DNA from: Solea solea
Taxonomy: Eukaryota > Chordata > Actinopteri > Pleuronectiformes > Soleidae
Direction: 5' to 3'
Assembly: GCF_958295425.1 (NCBI RefSeq)
Contig: NC_081147.1
Span: 4,237,290-4,301,289, forward strand
DNA: 64,000 bases
This document shows positions 11,771 to 23,035 of the stretch, piece by piece; the first letter of the stretch is position 1; every line of letters begins with the position of its first letter. The translations under genes and the position numbers were made by a program. Below the pieces are notes generated by a model. The model was not told the DNA's origin, made no database searches, and saw only the letters and a list, made by a program, of their open reading frames with translations.

Positions 11771-11789
11771 GCCATAAAACTGTCCTATC

Positions 11790-12235
11790 CTCCATACGTA
11801 ACTCAACAAACACTACCCGATTGTGTACTGCCTGAAAAGTAACAAGTATATTTAGTGTAGCCCTGCCAGCATTACAAAGCCTGACCACAAAATAGTTTCA
11901 AGAGTTGTCAGGACTGCACAGTCTCAGGTATTCTTCATCATAAGATGCTAACACACAGCTAAAGCCACCATGATGTGGAAAACAGTCTTATTGGAATGGT
12001 TACTCCCTCTGGACACGCAGGGCTTCAACTATTATTTTTCCAGACTATGGATGCAGATAACTAAATATCTTTGGAGAATAAACGACTCATTTTCCTACTG
12101 CTCAGAAAGCCTTAAGAAACATCAAAACATATATTCTTTGGCCCATTTTTTTTTAGCCTGCAGCTCCCATGGGTGATAGTTTGCTATATGAATGTGAGAG
12201 GCAAAGGAAAGGGGACATGCATGCTCAGCACATCT
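11790..12235. other. No gene recognised
   Basis: Unique-looking sequence without recognisable coding or repeat features. Confidence 0.45.
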
Positions 12236-12239
12236 TATC

Positions 12240-12600
12240 AGAATAAAGGTCTAAATAATGGATTTATATTTAATGAAAAAAATGAGAGTGAATTCAATTC
12301 ACAATAATCAAAACTGGGCTAATCTTATCAGCAGAGACTCCCGGTTTGACTTCATAGATGTAAGACGTCAATATTATACTGTGTCACTAGTAAAGTGCGG
12401 ATAAAATGCTCCTCTAATGGAAAACAAATGAATCTGCAGTGGGGTAGATGGTTTGGATGAGGCAAGTTGAGACATTTCTGGATTGTCTGGGGAATACCGC
12501 AGCAGCTGGGTGATGAATACGAGGCTTATCTAATGAAGAAGACGTTTGAGCGTAGGTTTCATTAAACTTTGTAAGGCAGAATCAGGCTGATTAAGGAAAA
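12240..12600. promoter_or_regulatory. Candidate conserved non-coding element (by texture only)
   Basis: A repeat-free stretch with several transcription-factor-like cores, for example TAATCTTATCAG and CTGATTAAGG, ending in an A10-type run. The composition is like known vertebrate non-coding enhancers, but only a cross-species alignment could show conservation. Confidence 0.2.
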
Positions 12601-12604
12601 AAAA

Positions 12605-13550
12605 AAAAGGACTAGATGTTGATTAATTCCCATAACTACCTTCAAATTGACTGGTATTAAACTGGTGTGCACAGACAGCATCATGATACATGCTTGTTCA
12701 TGCAAGGTGCATGTGGATAAGAGTCAGCGAAACGATTGTGTTTATTGTTGTTTTTAAATCCTCAGCTGTGGATTGCTGTGTTGCCGCTGCACTTGTAGCC
12801 TGAGGCTTTCAACTGAGGAGCGAGCAAATGTATCAGCACAGACCGACCATGGCATTTCCAAGTACACTAATGAGAAACAGGTTATTGCTACACAATGCGG
12901 TGTGTGTGTGTGTAACGAGACAATGTTGCAGACCTGTTGGTGGAGAAGTGATTACTCCGCACAACAAGAGTTTCTTATTATGCATAGCCTCTGGTAAAAT
13001 AACTCATATTTTCTGTTAACCTACAAGGGGAAACAGGCTGCATAGAATATGCCAGAGTGTCTGTGGGAATGCCGTCTCAGGGTTGTAAACAGGGTTGACC
13101 TTTTGTGAATTCTTTCTCTTTGTGGGAAGCATGAAATGAAACCATGTCCAATTTGATGACGGGGGAAATGGGATTGACTTGTCAATTTCATTGCTGCAGA
13201 CTTGTCTGCCATCTGTGACTGCACACGTTGAGGCTCTGGGCTTGTACTTGTATTTTCTCTTCCCTGGTTGTTTGGGTAAAATGCCCACTGTGTAGACAAA
13301 AAGGTAGGGTCTGCCCAACTAAGCCCACAGTCATCAGTTTTTAATGTTCAGCCATAGAGTAACTGCCTTAACATTAGATGATTCATGTAAAAATCGTGGT
13401 ACATTGCTTCAGTTTTGATTGGCATATCCGGTTTGATTTCAAAAGACATGCACCGTACAGTGAAGTAAGAAAACAAAGACTTCAGTTTTATGATTACAAC
13501 TAAGCCAAGGTATGTCATACCCTCACTTAACTTTTAATTAACTAATTTCT
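12605..13550. other. No gene recognised; short GT run
   Basis: A short (GT)n run lies at about 12900-12914. Two overlapping minus-strand frames cover 13016-13318 without a recognisable domain. Since two frames stay open over the same bases, this probably reflects low stop-codon density and not coding. Confidence 0.45.
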
Positions 13551-13598
13551 GTTTGCTTGTGTCCCCACTAGCAGCCATGTTTTCAGTGAGAGTGAGCA
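13551..13598. repeat. Short dispersed repeat, copy 2 of 3
   Basis: Contains GTGTCCCCACTAGCAGCCAT and then GTTTTCAGTGAGAGTGAGC, matching the copies at 6617-6649 and 20176-20228. The element class is unknown. Confidence 0.45.
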
Positions 13599-13599
13599 G

Positions 13600-15615
13600 A
13601 AATCTAAAGAAATAATAATAAGAAATGTGGTTTAGGAGTCTTCTTATATCAAAAGAAAGCTTATGATAGGCATCAGACATAAAACCATGACCACTCGTGG
13701 GTTAATCCATATGCATCAAATGATGGATCAATGTGTAGTAGAGAATACTTGCATATTCATATATTTTTTTTCATTTACCAACTTTGCTGATCCCACTTAT
13801 CCTGTTAGTTCTGGCCAAGACATGTCATACTTCACGAGAAACTCAAGGGAAGTCCTCATCGGGAATGACACCACGTCCACATTAACCATGCCCGCTTCAA
13901 ATTTCTGGCCAATCACACAATAGCTGTCAGACACCACACAAGAAAAAAGGGATACAAGGATTTACCCTGTGGAGGTTAGATGCTGGGGTTAGTTGTCCAA
14001 CTGCTCCACGGTGAGGACAAACCAGGTAGAAAGGCAAAGAATACCAGTTGCTGGCTTAATGGAGGAAATACACCAAATGGGGAGCAACACCCCTGTAAAG
14101 GCAGCTGCAGGGGGTAGAGGGGATATGTCCCTATCCTTCTCCATTATCACTCTGCCCCCCATGCAGAAATGTCCTGGTTCAGGGGGCAAAAATAGGTGAA
14201 CAGCAGTTATCACCTGATGACCTTGCAGCTGACCTAACATCACTGTAGGAGGAGCGATAGGCAGAAATAACAAAGTGGTAAGCAACATTTCATCTGTACA
14301 ATAGCCTAGAGACCATTAAAAAGTGCAAGTACTGCACACAGCAGCTCTTTCTTCATTCTTTCAGATGGGAGCCTGGTCTTGTTATCCTTAAGATAACTAC
14401 CCAGAGGCTTTGCCAAGATGGCAAACAAGATGTTGATTTGTGCACTCTTTGTTCTAAAGTTCTAGGAACAGCCAGACTGCTTACTTTGAAAAATTCCGCT
14501 CAAGTGCACTGAGAGGAGCTGGTGCTGGATTTGAGGCAGTGGACACGGCCAATACGCATTTGACTATGTATGATTTTGAACTTTTTTACAACAAAATTTA
14601 CAACAAAAATAATTGACTGTTTTTGTGCCTTAACCCTTGGGCCAGGTCAACTACTCCCAAAATGTTCCTAATAATTTTTTTTGAACAGATACATTGGATA
14701 AACTGCAGAATATGTGGCACTATTTATTGGTGGAATGTTTTAACTGAAGTACAGATATTACAGTTTGTCTGCTATTCATTTTATTAAATTCAAAAAGGCT
14801 CAGATCTGCAAAACAACTTGACCAAGTACCGGACGAATACCATCATTTGTTCCATGTCTGCTGAAGCAGTGGATAAGACGGCAAAGAATAGATGAACACA
14901 GTTCCAACACAAAATTGAAAGCGAGAGCTTGTTCTCAGTGTCTCTCCCAGAAGAGGAAAAAGAACAATGAAAAAGGCAGAGTAATTCCAATGTCCTATTT
15001 CTACAGCTTTGCTGAAAGACTAATTAATTGGTCCAATATAAAATAAAAAAAAAATCATAAAATCAGAGAACATAATATGGGCAGCTGTAATAATAATAAA
15101 AAAAAAAATAATAAAAAACCTGACCACTTTGACTTTTGCTGGGCCACTATGTTTTAAAGCAGAAAGACATTGTCTATCTTCACACTCAACATCTCTCCCA
15201 TTTTGTCTGGACATATTACATCGTCTTGACTTTTTGTTTCAATCATGAACACACAAATAAAAACAAAAAGCCTTCAAACTCTCTCGCTCTCATCGCTCCC
15301 TCTGATTCCATCCGTCACATCGTCCTCCCCTGTGATTACCTTAAAATAAATATTGGGGCGCAGAGTCCTGTCCTATCCAAGATGAAGTGGATTTACTTAC
15401 TTCCACTCTCCGTCTCTCTCCCTGCCTTCCACTTTTAATACCTTTACTGTGCAATTCCCTTTGCTTTCATTACATTTTCCCACATTCACCAGTCTCTTGA
15501 ATTTGTCTCTACCTTTTTATTTTCTTTACAACATCTCTCTCAATCTCTTATTCTCCATACCAACAATTTCCCTTTTTCCTGAAGATCCAGTTCCAGCCTT
15601 GCAGTGTGAAAGGAA
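13600..15615. other. No gene recognised; A-rich runs and pyrimidine-rich tract
   Basis: The stretch around 14050-14290 has an open minus-strand frame of 99 codons with no recognisable motif. A-rich low-complexity runs lie near 15045-15115. From about 15280 to 15640 the plus strand is strongly pyrimidine-rich, leading into the candidate splice acceptor described next. Confidence 0.4.
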
Positions 15616-15647
15616 AATAGCCTAACAATCTTTTCTCTTTTTTACAG

Positions 15648-15734
15648 ATGGCCATGACTCACCTAGGAATTGAATTTGACTTGTTCCCTAGTCGTCCTGA
15701 TTCAGTCATTAGTCATCATCACCTGAGTTTATGA
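15648..15734 (+). CDS. Possible terminal exon after a strong splice acceptor
   Basis: A polypyrimidine run ending TTTTCTCTTTTTTACAG (15631-15647) is a strong splice-acceptor signal. Immediately after it an open frame of 28 codons runs to a TGA (15732-15734), beginning MAMTHLGIEFDLF and ending HHHLSL. If genuine, it would be a last or alternative coding exon. A 28-codon frame is expected by chance, no polyadenylation signal or partner exon was identified, and the peptide is not recognised. Confidence 0.2.
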   Translation: MAMTHLGIEFDLFPSRPDSVISHHHLSL

Positions 15735-16140
15735 TGTTACGATGACAAAACACAGAAATAAGTCTTTTGACAGGACGTTTAAAGCCGCACATACGTTTGG
15801 TTCATGTCGTTGACTCACTTCCAAAAACACGGTTCAACTTAAAGTGGAGCTTTGCAAGTCTGGTCACTTTTTCACCTTCAGAGCTCCACCTACAGCAGGG
15901 ATGGGCAATTATTTTCCCCAAGGGGCCACATGAGAAACAAAAAATTTGAATTAATTTTAATTTTATTGTATCTCTTTTATCTAAAAAAGTAGTAAATTGT
16001 ATTGTTTCGGTGTAAATTGGGCAGCATACAAACACACAATAAACACAATTACTAACCAACTCTATCAATTTGAAAATATCAAATCACTGCACTATATAAT
16101 GAATACTATTATACTACTGTGGTGTAGTGCAGTGAATATA

Positions 16141-16180
16141 TTGTCTAACACAACCACAAACCCCCCCACCCCCCCCATCA
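16141..16180. repeat. C-rich low-complexity tract
   Basis: Two C7-type runs (CCCCCCCACCCCCCCC) lie in an otherwise A-rich segment inside the decayed hAT copy. Confidence 0.8.
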
Positions 16181-16276
16181 CAATCACACTGGATGAGTTT
16201 AAATACGAGTCACGGTGCTTCGCTGGTTAGATAATAAGATAATAAACAGGGAGGGAGAAAATGATAACTCCTGAAT

Positions 16277-16546
16277 TTAAACCGAGACACTTGTAGAAGA
16301 AAGGTACCACGGACATCGTTCGATATAGGCTGCCTCCGACTCCGACTTTGCGCGCTCTTCATCAGATAAGTTCTTGTATTTCTCTTCGTGTTTGGTCATG
16401 TCGTAGCGATTCAGATTGTAATCCTTAAACACAGCGACTTGTGTACCACAAGTTTTGATGCCTGTAAAGAAATATGTAGCAGTCCATGTCTTGTTTAAAA
16501 CGTGCAATTCGGAATAAACTTTTCTTTTTTTAACGTGAGCCGACAT
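16277..16546 (-). pseudogene. hAT transposase N-terminal fragment (GTF2IRD2-like family)
   Basis: The 89-codon minus-strand frame begins MSAHVKKRKV, has TWTATYFF near residues 20-27 and AVFKDYNLNRYDMTKHEEKY near 38-57. This is the layout of the N-terminal BED-type zinc finger in hAT transposases related to GTF2IRD2-like and ZBED proteins. The zinc ligands are damaged: the expected second cysteine of the CxxC pair is not in place and the first histidine of the NLxRH motif is a tyrosine here. The frame ends before the DDE/hAT dimerisation region. It is a broken transposase and not a host gene. Confidence 0.65.
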
Positions 16547-16764
16547 TTTTAGGGAGCCAGGGGTAACTGGCTAGAGTCACCTGTTGCTGTACAGACAGAC
16601 GCAGATACGTGTGTCCATACGTCAGGCTTTTCAAAATAAAAGCAACACAGATGTATTGCATGCGCAGCATAAATACTTGTTCATTTGTGTTTATGACTGA
16701 CATACTGGCCACAATATGACCAGGTCTGCCCTTTAGTTTCAGAGTACCACTGTAAACATGCATC

Positions 16765-17040
16765 TATCCATCCACGTCTACTGCTTTATCCTCCCTGTCC
16801 CCACTGACGCTCCCCTCTCCCTTCCCCACTCCTGACCAATTTTTTAACAAAGCCGGCGAACACAAGCCACGGCGCCATGTTCATGCCAGTCAAAGTCTGT
16901 TTAGCATGCTTCTCACTCACTCACTCACTCAATCTCTCACTCATCTTCTACCGCTTTATCCTCCACATGAAGGTCGCGTGGGGCGCTGGTGCCAATCTCA
17001 GCTGACACAGGGCGAAGTGGCATACTGTGTTTTGCAAATT
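16765..17040. repeat. Teleost dispersed repeat of the 'CTACCGCTTTATCC' family, with (CACT)n
   Basis: Two partial copies sit in tandem. CATCCACGTCTACTGCTTTA starts near 16771. After a CACT-rich run (16909-16940), CATCTTCTACCGCTTTATCC followed by TCCACATGAAGGTCGCG (about 16942-16981) begins a better copy that continues with CAGCTGACACAGGGCGAA. This sequence family is very common in fish genomes, and related copies occur at 47215-47460, 48580-48720 and 52370-52545 here. The transposon class is not resolved by eye. Confidence 0.65.
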
Positions 17041-17430
17041 CTGTCATTCACAATAAGACGGTCCAATGTTTACTCATGTGGGGCCACTCGCTCGCTCAGA
17101 CAGACGTGAACTGCTGGCCACTTGTGACCCAATCAGGATGGATGTTAAAACCAGGTCTGAACAGGGTCTGAGATTATTTTGCTGACTCATTTAATACATA
17201 TGAACGTTAATGTTTTCAAATAGGTTTGCCTGTTTGTGAGCAGAATTGAACAACTGTCTTTGATAACATTTTCTGGAGATATAGGTAGAAGTCAACCAGT
17301 ATCAGTTTTTCCTGTGGCCCTTGCCAATGAAGTGTACTTCAGACTGAATATATCTGACCTTTATAGTGCCCGCAAGTGCTATTTAAGAGTGTGTAAGGTG
17401 CAGACATTATTTCAGATCTGCCAGCATCTT
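17041..17430. other. No gene recognised
   Basis: Unique-looking sequence between two repeats. Confidence 0.4.
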
Positions 17431-17454
17431 CGTCTTTTCCTCATCTTTGCATTC

Positions 17455-17515
17455 CGTTGTAAATTTCCCCACTGTGAGACTAATAAAGGACTGTCTTTTC
17501 TTATCTTATTACACT
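17455..17515 (+). repeat. Non-LTR retroposon 3'-tail fragment
   Basis: The sequence AAATTTCCCCACTGTGAGAC followed by TAATAAAGGACTGTC and an imperfect TTATC-type run is a familiar 3' terminus of fish LINEs (consensus like TTTCCCCATTGTGGGACTAATAAAGG). Only the tail is visible, so this is a severely 5'-truncated insertion. Confidence 0.6.
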
Positions 17516-18035
17516 TCAACAATAGATGCATGCAAAATAAACAAGATACTTAAATGAGTCCATGAATTTTGAACAGCATGGCTTCCTGCCCAAAATGGTT
17601 GTTTTGGTTGCGAACATTGCATATTGGGATTGTGTGACGTCAGCTCCTGGACCTCTACTGATTAATCAATCTACATCAAGGATACGGAAGAAACTGGAGG
17701 TTTGCACTGTTTAAAATAAAAAAAAACATCTTTGCATTCTGTTTCAGCACGTTCAGACCTGATTGCTCTGTGAGGAGCCTTACACCTGCCTGCACATCAA
17801 AACAAGGCATAGCAAATTTCTCGCTCACTGGCCCGCAGGGGGAACTCAGTCACCGCCGCCTTGTTTCCCATCTCTTTATTCTCTTGTCATCACATATCTT
17901 TCCACAAATCCTTTTCTTTTCTCCTCCACACTCCTCTCTCCGTGTCCGCCGCTCCCCTTCGCTGTAAATATATGCCAGTGTCACATTCAGAATGACATCC
18001 TACAGGCTATCTGAATATGTGCTGTGGGCCTCGAA
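17516..18035. other. No gene recognised
   Basis: AT-rich sequence, then a pyrimidine-rich tract (about 17870-17960) that accounts for the overlapping open frames there. Confidence 0.4.
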
Positions 18036-18039
18036 GGAA

Positions 18040-18430
18040 GCTGCTGCTCTGCCTCTGTGAGCCACTGATATGCAATTCTCATGCAGATAGCAGAGGCAGT
18101 CAGAGAGGAGGGGGGAGGAAGGGGAAGGAAAAAGAGAATTTGCCCTCCAAACAAAATGAATTACCACTTTAAATTTCTGCATACTGTAAAGACTTTTCTA
18201 TCTTGGTTTTTATGTGCCCTGCTAAGACGCTCATGAATAATGTGATGGAGTCAATATTCTGCCTCTGTTATAAATTGCAATGAATAGGAGTGAGGGTTTT
18301 CAAAGGCACAGGTGCATGACTTTTTCAATACTGCCGTCTGTTTTGTGATTAGCTGCTTGAATTTGAAATGTCTAACAAAATGATAAGTTCGATGTGGAAT
18401 GATTAGATTTGGCTATTTGATCTGTTGGTA
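18040..18430. promoter_or_regulatory. Candidate conserved non-coding element (by texture only)
   Basis: A repeat-free block with ATGCAATTCTCATGCAGATA, GACGCTCATGAATAATGTGA and TTATAAATTGCAATGAATA. The octamer-like and homeobox-like AT cores embedded in non-repetitive DNA look like a developmental enhancer. This is inference from sequence texture only. Confidence 0.25.
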
Positions 18431-18525
18431 GTTTTGTTCAGAATGACATCAGATTGATCTCTCTTTCAAACTAAAGTAAGCAGGTAAACAAAAGATTTTG
18501 AACCTGGTTGAATCCACTAAAAAAC

Positions 18526-18890
18526 TGGGATGCCTTATTTTATTGGCACAATATTGGTATTGGCCAATATTGACTATGATGATGATTGATATGACTAATG
18601 ACTAAATCAAAAGGCTGAATAGGCTGCTACATCCTTGAATTCTATGCTTGAGCCTTCTCAAACTATTATTTTGTTACGTTTGTTTATTTTTCACAGTGAA
18701 GAAAATGTACATTTACATCTGCTGTGACACGAGTATGCATAATAGTATGTTCATTTTACTACAGAAGAGACTAAATGCCTCTGCAGTTGGGCCCAGGGAA
18801 ATATTATTGGTATTGGTATCGTATCGGTTATCAGCCCAAGCACATCCGATACATTGGCATATTGAATATTGGCAAATATGGGGCATCCCT
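18526..18890. mobile_element. MITE with GGGATGCC ends
   Basis: GGGATGCC (18527-18534) at the left and GGCATCCC (18882-18889) at the right are perfect inverted ends. Internally, TATTGGTATTGGCCAATATT and GGTATTGGTATCGTATCGG are typical of a well-known fish hAT-like MITE (ends CAGGGATGCCCC, body rich in ATCGGTATCGG). The flanks are A-rich, which makes the exact target duplication ambiguous. No coding capacity. Confidence 0.65.
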
Positions 18891-20175
18891 AAAAAAGGCA
18901 ATTAATATTAGCTGCACAAGAGAGTGTACATTTAATAGTTACAGTAGTTATTATTTTGTATGTTTTACTTTGGATAGAAAATGAATGTAAGTTGTTGTGT
19001 TCACCTGAGTCTTAAATAAATAAAAACCTGTCCATTCTTTTTTTAACCAATATAAATAGAGTTTAAGTCAGCTGTTTAGAAATAAGACCAAGTTTAACAC
19101 GGACATAGTCAGACCCATTTGTGTTGGCAGAGAATCATATAGACGTGAATAATTTAGAGGCATGATAGAGGAGCTGAGGAGGAACAACACAAGGTGCAGT
19201 GCTTAAACTGGGCCAAAAAAAAACACTCACTGGCAGACTATGTTTCCATTCATTCAACATACTGCTATTCCACACTACCACCACTCTCTAATGCACTTAG
19301 GTATGTATGGTGTATTTAGTGCAAGTGGCAGGTAAAACAGGCCAGTTTATATGTCTAATAAGCTGTTTGTGCAGCCATGAACAGTAGGCCAGTCACAAAG
19401 CTTGCTGAATGTGAATACATTTGTATTTTTGAAGTCTATTTGGATACTGCTTTTATGTTTGCATGGTGAACCATGAACATGTAATCAAAAGTTCTATGAG
19501 TGAAATCCTTTCATCTGGAAGGAACAGTTCCTGGTTCACTGATGTCACCGTCACTAACCTCAGGGCAGCTGTTGAAATTCCCTGTTTGAACTATTTATTC
19601 AATTCCACCGTGTGTTACTTATTTATTTTCCCTTTGAACCCTCCAGAAAGTAAAGCTGCAGTGTGTTTTTTCTTGTTTTTCTTCAGAACACAATTTAGCC
19701 ATTAACAAATTCTTCCCTTTAGACACGTTGCTGGTATAGTTGGGGTTGAGCACACACAAGGTCGCAGGGACACAGGAGATGCTGATGTACTTCTACCTTG
19801 TCTAGTAAATGTTTGTCACTTGGGTAAATCAAAGTAAGGACTTTAATCCCTTAAGACACAAAATAACATTACAACACTGAGATTACTCATTTAGACAGCA
19901 GTGAATTAATACAACAGTTACTTCTTCAGCTAAACCCTTAGCATGGGTGGTGCAGCACTAAAAAATGGTGTCCCTCGAACACGCCACTTTCAGTTTTTCC
20001 ATATACCAGTCTAGTATTGAAAAATAAAAAAATAAATATACCAACACTAATTCAAATCACTTGGATTTGGTGCAGGATATTTTCTGCTTCCAGTTGGAAT
20101 AGATTGTGGCACACATACAGTATTCTTAAAATATTCTGATTTTATAAGGCGAGCCTTTTATTAAGAGGGTACAAT
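18891..20175. other. No gene recognised
   Basis: AT-rich unique-looking DNA. The diverged motif AAGGCGAGCCTTTTATTAAG near 20147-20166 resembles the motif at 4392 and 23559. Confidence 0.4.
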
Positions 20176-20228
20176 CTGTTTTCTTGTGTCCCACTGGCAG
20201 CTATGTTTTATAGTAAGCATGAGTAAGC
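20176..20228. repeat. Short dispersed repeat, copy 3 of 3
   Basis: Contains TTGTGTCCCACTGGCAGCTA then TGTTTTATAGTAAGCATGAG, matching the copies at 6617 and 13551. The class is unknown. Confidence 0.45.
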
Positions 20229-21685
20229 AAAGCCTGAACTTTAATGAACCCTTTAATGCCCTTGGCTATGCCACTGGATGACCAGCTTTGTTTAAATCTC
20301 TGTTGAAGCACTGGAACGTGAACCTGTGATTGACAGGTGTCAGGACAGGAAGCTTTATTTGTATACGCCCTCACATGGACTGACCTGATTCTTTAGGTGT
20401 TGTCCTTTCACACATCTCAGGTAGAGCAAACTGCACAGAGGAATTTTATTTTGAAAAAAAACAGAAGAGGAATGTCATCAACATGCTCACTCACTCACTG
20501 CAGTTGTCTCTAGACAATGGCTGGCTCTATTCAGACATCAGCTTAGTCGGACATCATTACACTGACTTTGCACCAGGGAGCTGGCAGAGAAAATCAATTT
20601 AATGTCCTTTCCAACTGGTTCCAACATTAGTGTTCCCACATACAGCTGCCCCCAGGCAAAAAAACGAGTTCACTGTTGCCGAACATGTGTGAAAAGCATT
20701 ACTGGTGAGTGACTGGAACCACCTACCACTACATTCAGTATTTCACCGTGAGACTGGTAGATGATGGAAGCACTGGTATACAAGTGACACATTCACCACT
20801 TCCATTTAAGTTGGTAAATAAAACGCACCCACAGTTGGGAGTAAAACAGTCACAGTGCTGACTTCCTCATCTTATTCCTACCCTGACCTTCATCTGCATC
20901 ACCCTCAGGTAAGGGACTATGAGTTGTATGACCGTTGGCATTCCACAATAATCAAAATCATAAACATGTGCACTATCCAAGTTGAAAGGCACTGCAATTA
21001 TTGGGTAAAGAAAAAAAAATGTGTGTCAAAATAGCATTAGGATGAAATTGTACATCGCTGCAGAAATTCAACGGCCCCTTTTCAGATCAGAAATGTCTAT
21101 GTTTTTGCTCGCTGACGAGTGTGTGAAGTCCTGACAGACTTAAAGACGATACATAACATTAAATAATACCAATAAAAACAAAATGAATTTAAATTCAAAC
21201 CAATTACACTATCACACTTCATTTTAATAGTTGTATGATCCTTCATTTATGACTTGCCTTCTTTTAAGTGCAATACTAATACTTATAGTTATAGTGTCTG
21301 CAGATAAATCTCCCCAGAGACTTCTATGGTAACTGAAAGTGCAAAGACACTTTACTCCATAACTAATATTTCCCTCCATGCTGTTTTCATAATAACTTAT
21401 TTAATTACATATTCATGAATGTGCATGTGAACACAGGCTAAGCCACTGTAGGCATTTCTACCGGACACTTTACTTTTCAACCAGCAAAATTAAATGGATT
21501 AGTGATTCAGCAATCTGAATATGAATCATCTCATTTGTCCTAAGAGCATTCAGACTGTCTTAGGAGATCATATCACACGTGGACAGCCTTGTATGATTGT
21601 TCATATCTGGCATTAAAAATGTCCTGGATGCTCATGGCAATAGTAAACAGAAATAATCCTACAGGCACAGCCAAGTTTCTTTCTT
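20229..21685. other. No gene recognised
   Basis: Unique-looking AT-rich DNA. Near 20880-20930 a pyrimidine tract is followed by CAG and then GTAAGG, which could be acceptor or donor noise, but no open exon is defined. Confidence 0.4.
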
Positions 21686-21687
21686 TC

Positions 21688-21800
21688 TTTTTTTTCTATG
21701 GGTCGCCACAGCAGATCAGTCTAAATTTTAGAGTGTCCAATTTGCTCAATCAGTGGGGAGCAATGGGGATTGGGTACCTTGCTCGTTCCGTAAAGGTCAA
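21688..21800 (-). mobile_element. Fragment of a tRNA-derived SINE (family of 44045-44286)
   Basis: GGGTCGCCACAGCAGATCAG (from 21700) is a typical block of a fish repeat whose better copy is at 44045-44286, and GGAGCAATGGGGATTGGGTA (about 21757-21776) followed by CCTTGCTC matches its body. The tRNA-like head with A and B boxes is not preserved. Confidence 0.55.
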
Positions 21801-22865
21801 CAGGAAACTGATTCAATACACTCTAGCTTATACAGAGATACAGCGCCACCTACGGAGGTGCAGTCAGACGTCAGCATATAAATCGATTTCCTCCTCTGCA
21901 GCTTCAGACTCGGCGAGTTGGTCCGGTTGCCCGACTTATTCAGAGCTTGATTAAACTGCATGTAAACATACTGATTGACACAACATGCAATGTTGTCACA
22001 GAAGTGTTTGTTCTGTCCAATTCTATAACATTGCTGGCTTTAATGAATGCTGCAGCCTGTGAGGGGCGCTAACGGAGCTTCGGACACTCCAGTGTCATTG
22101 TTGCTTGGTAAGAGTTGTCCACACAGCCGATCAATGTCCCCGTGTCACTCCCCCTTTCACACATGAAGCTCACATGTGTGTCCTTCGCGTCGGTCCGTAT
22201 TGATGACCGCAGCGCAATAACAGTGGTGACATGGGTGACTTGTTTCCAGCAATTATCCCGTGGCTCAATATTAGGTGGAAGGTGCTGCATGGATAGTTTG
22301 TGACAGCATGTGCTTGCATGTCTATGCAAAATTCAACTTGCGAGGCGATGAACATGCAAAAATGTGTGCAGTCCTTTAGATATACAGTACCTGAAAATTA
22401 TCATTGTGATTAGCAACAAAAATGGTCTTAGCCAATTAGCTAAAATGCCCTCAAGAGCAATGGTTATTGAAGCAAATGGCAGGGGAGGCTTTAAGGTCAA
22501 GCCAATGGCAAAGTGAGCGCATGAACACATGCACAGTACAGTTCACAGCACAGTAGTGGATAGAGAATGACATGACACACCATAATAGACGTCAATACAA
22601 AGACAGGGTGAAATTAATCATCGTGATCCATTTGCCCCACAAGGTCAAATATTTAAATTTGAGCATGTCACAAAAGCTGATCAGAGTTGTCATTGGGAGA
22701 GAAATAGCAAACAAACAATCCTGTGGCCAAACTGGAATTTGGCAGTTATTTGAAACATTTGTCTCCAACATTTAAACATGCCAGACTGGAGGGCTGCACA
22801 ATATTAGGAAAATGTGCAATAACATTGTTGAATATTGCTACAGAGTTTCGACTTGCAATTAAGGG
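21801..22865. other. No gene recognised
   Basis: Unique-looking sequence. Overlapping open frames on both strands around 22069-22355 carry no recognisable motif. Confidence 0.4.
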
Positions 22866-23035
22866 TGTGAATCGCGGTTTGAGACTTGGTTTTAGGGTTA
22901 GAATTTAGATTATTTTAGGGTTCGATTAGAGTTAAGATTAGGCATTTAATTGTGATGGTAAAGGTTAGAGTAAGGGCCAGGGAATCCATTATGTTTATTA
23001 GTGTCCTCACTAAGAATGCATGTATGTGTGTTTAT
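22866..23035. repeat. GGTTAG-rich dispersed repeat fragment
   Basis: The stretch contains many degenerate GGTTAG and TTAGGG units and then GTGTCCTCACTAAGAATGCA. The combination is a familiar fish interspersed repeat. The units are too diverged and too few to be a telomeric array. Confidence 0.5.

Larger units (their letters stand above)
15896..16752 (-). mobile_element. Degraded hAT transposon (left end clear, right end tentative)
   Basis: The left edge CAGGGATGGGCAATTA (from 15896) followed by a GGGGCCACAT block is a typical hAT terminus. A transposase-like N-terminus lies on the minus strand inside (listed separately). The right end is uncertain: 16737-16752 read on the minus strand gives a CAGTGGTACTCTGAAAC-like terminus that also looks hAT-like but does not pair well with the left end, and no matching 8-bp duplication was found. 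Most of the transposase, including the catalytic domain, is missing, so this is an internally deleted and non-functional copy. Confidence 0.6.

Noticed and set aside
13016..13318. 100-codon minus-strand open frame.
   Set aside because: A second, different frame is open over the same interval, and neither shows a known motif. Low stop density explains both.
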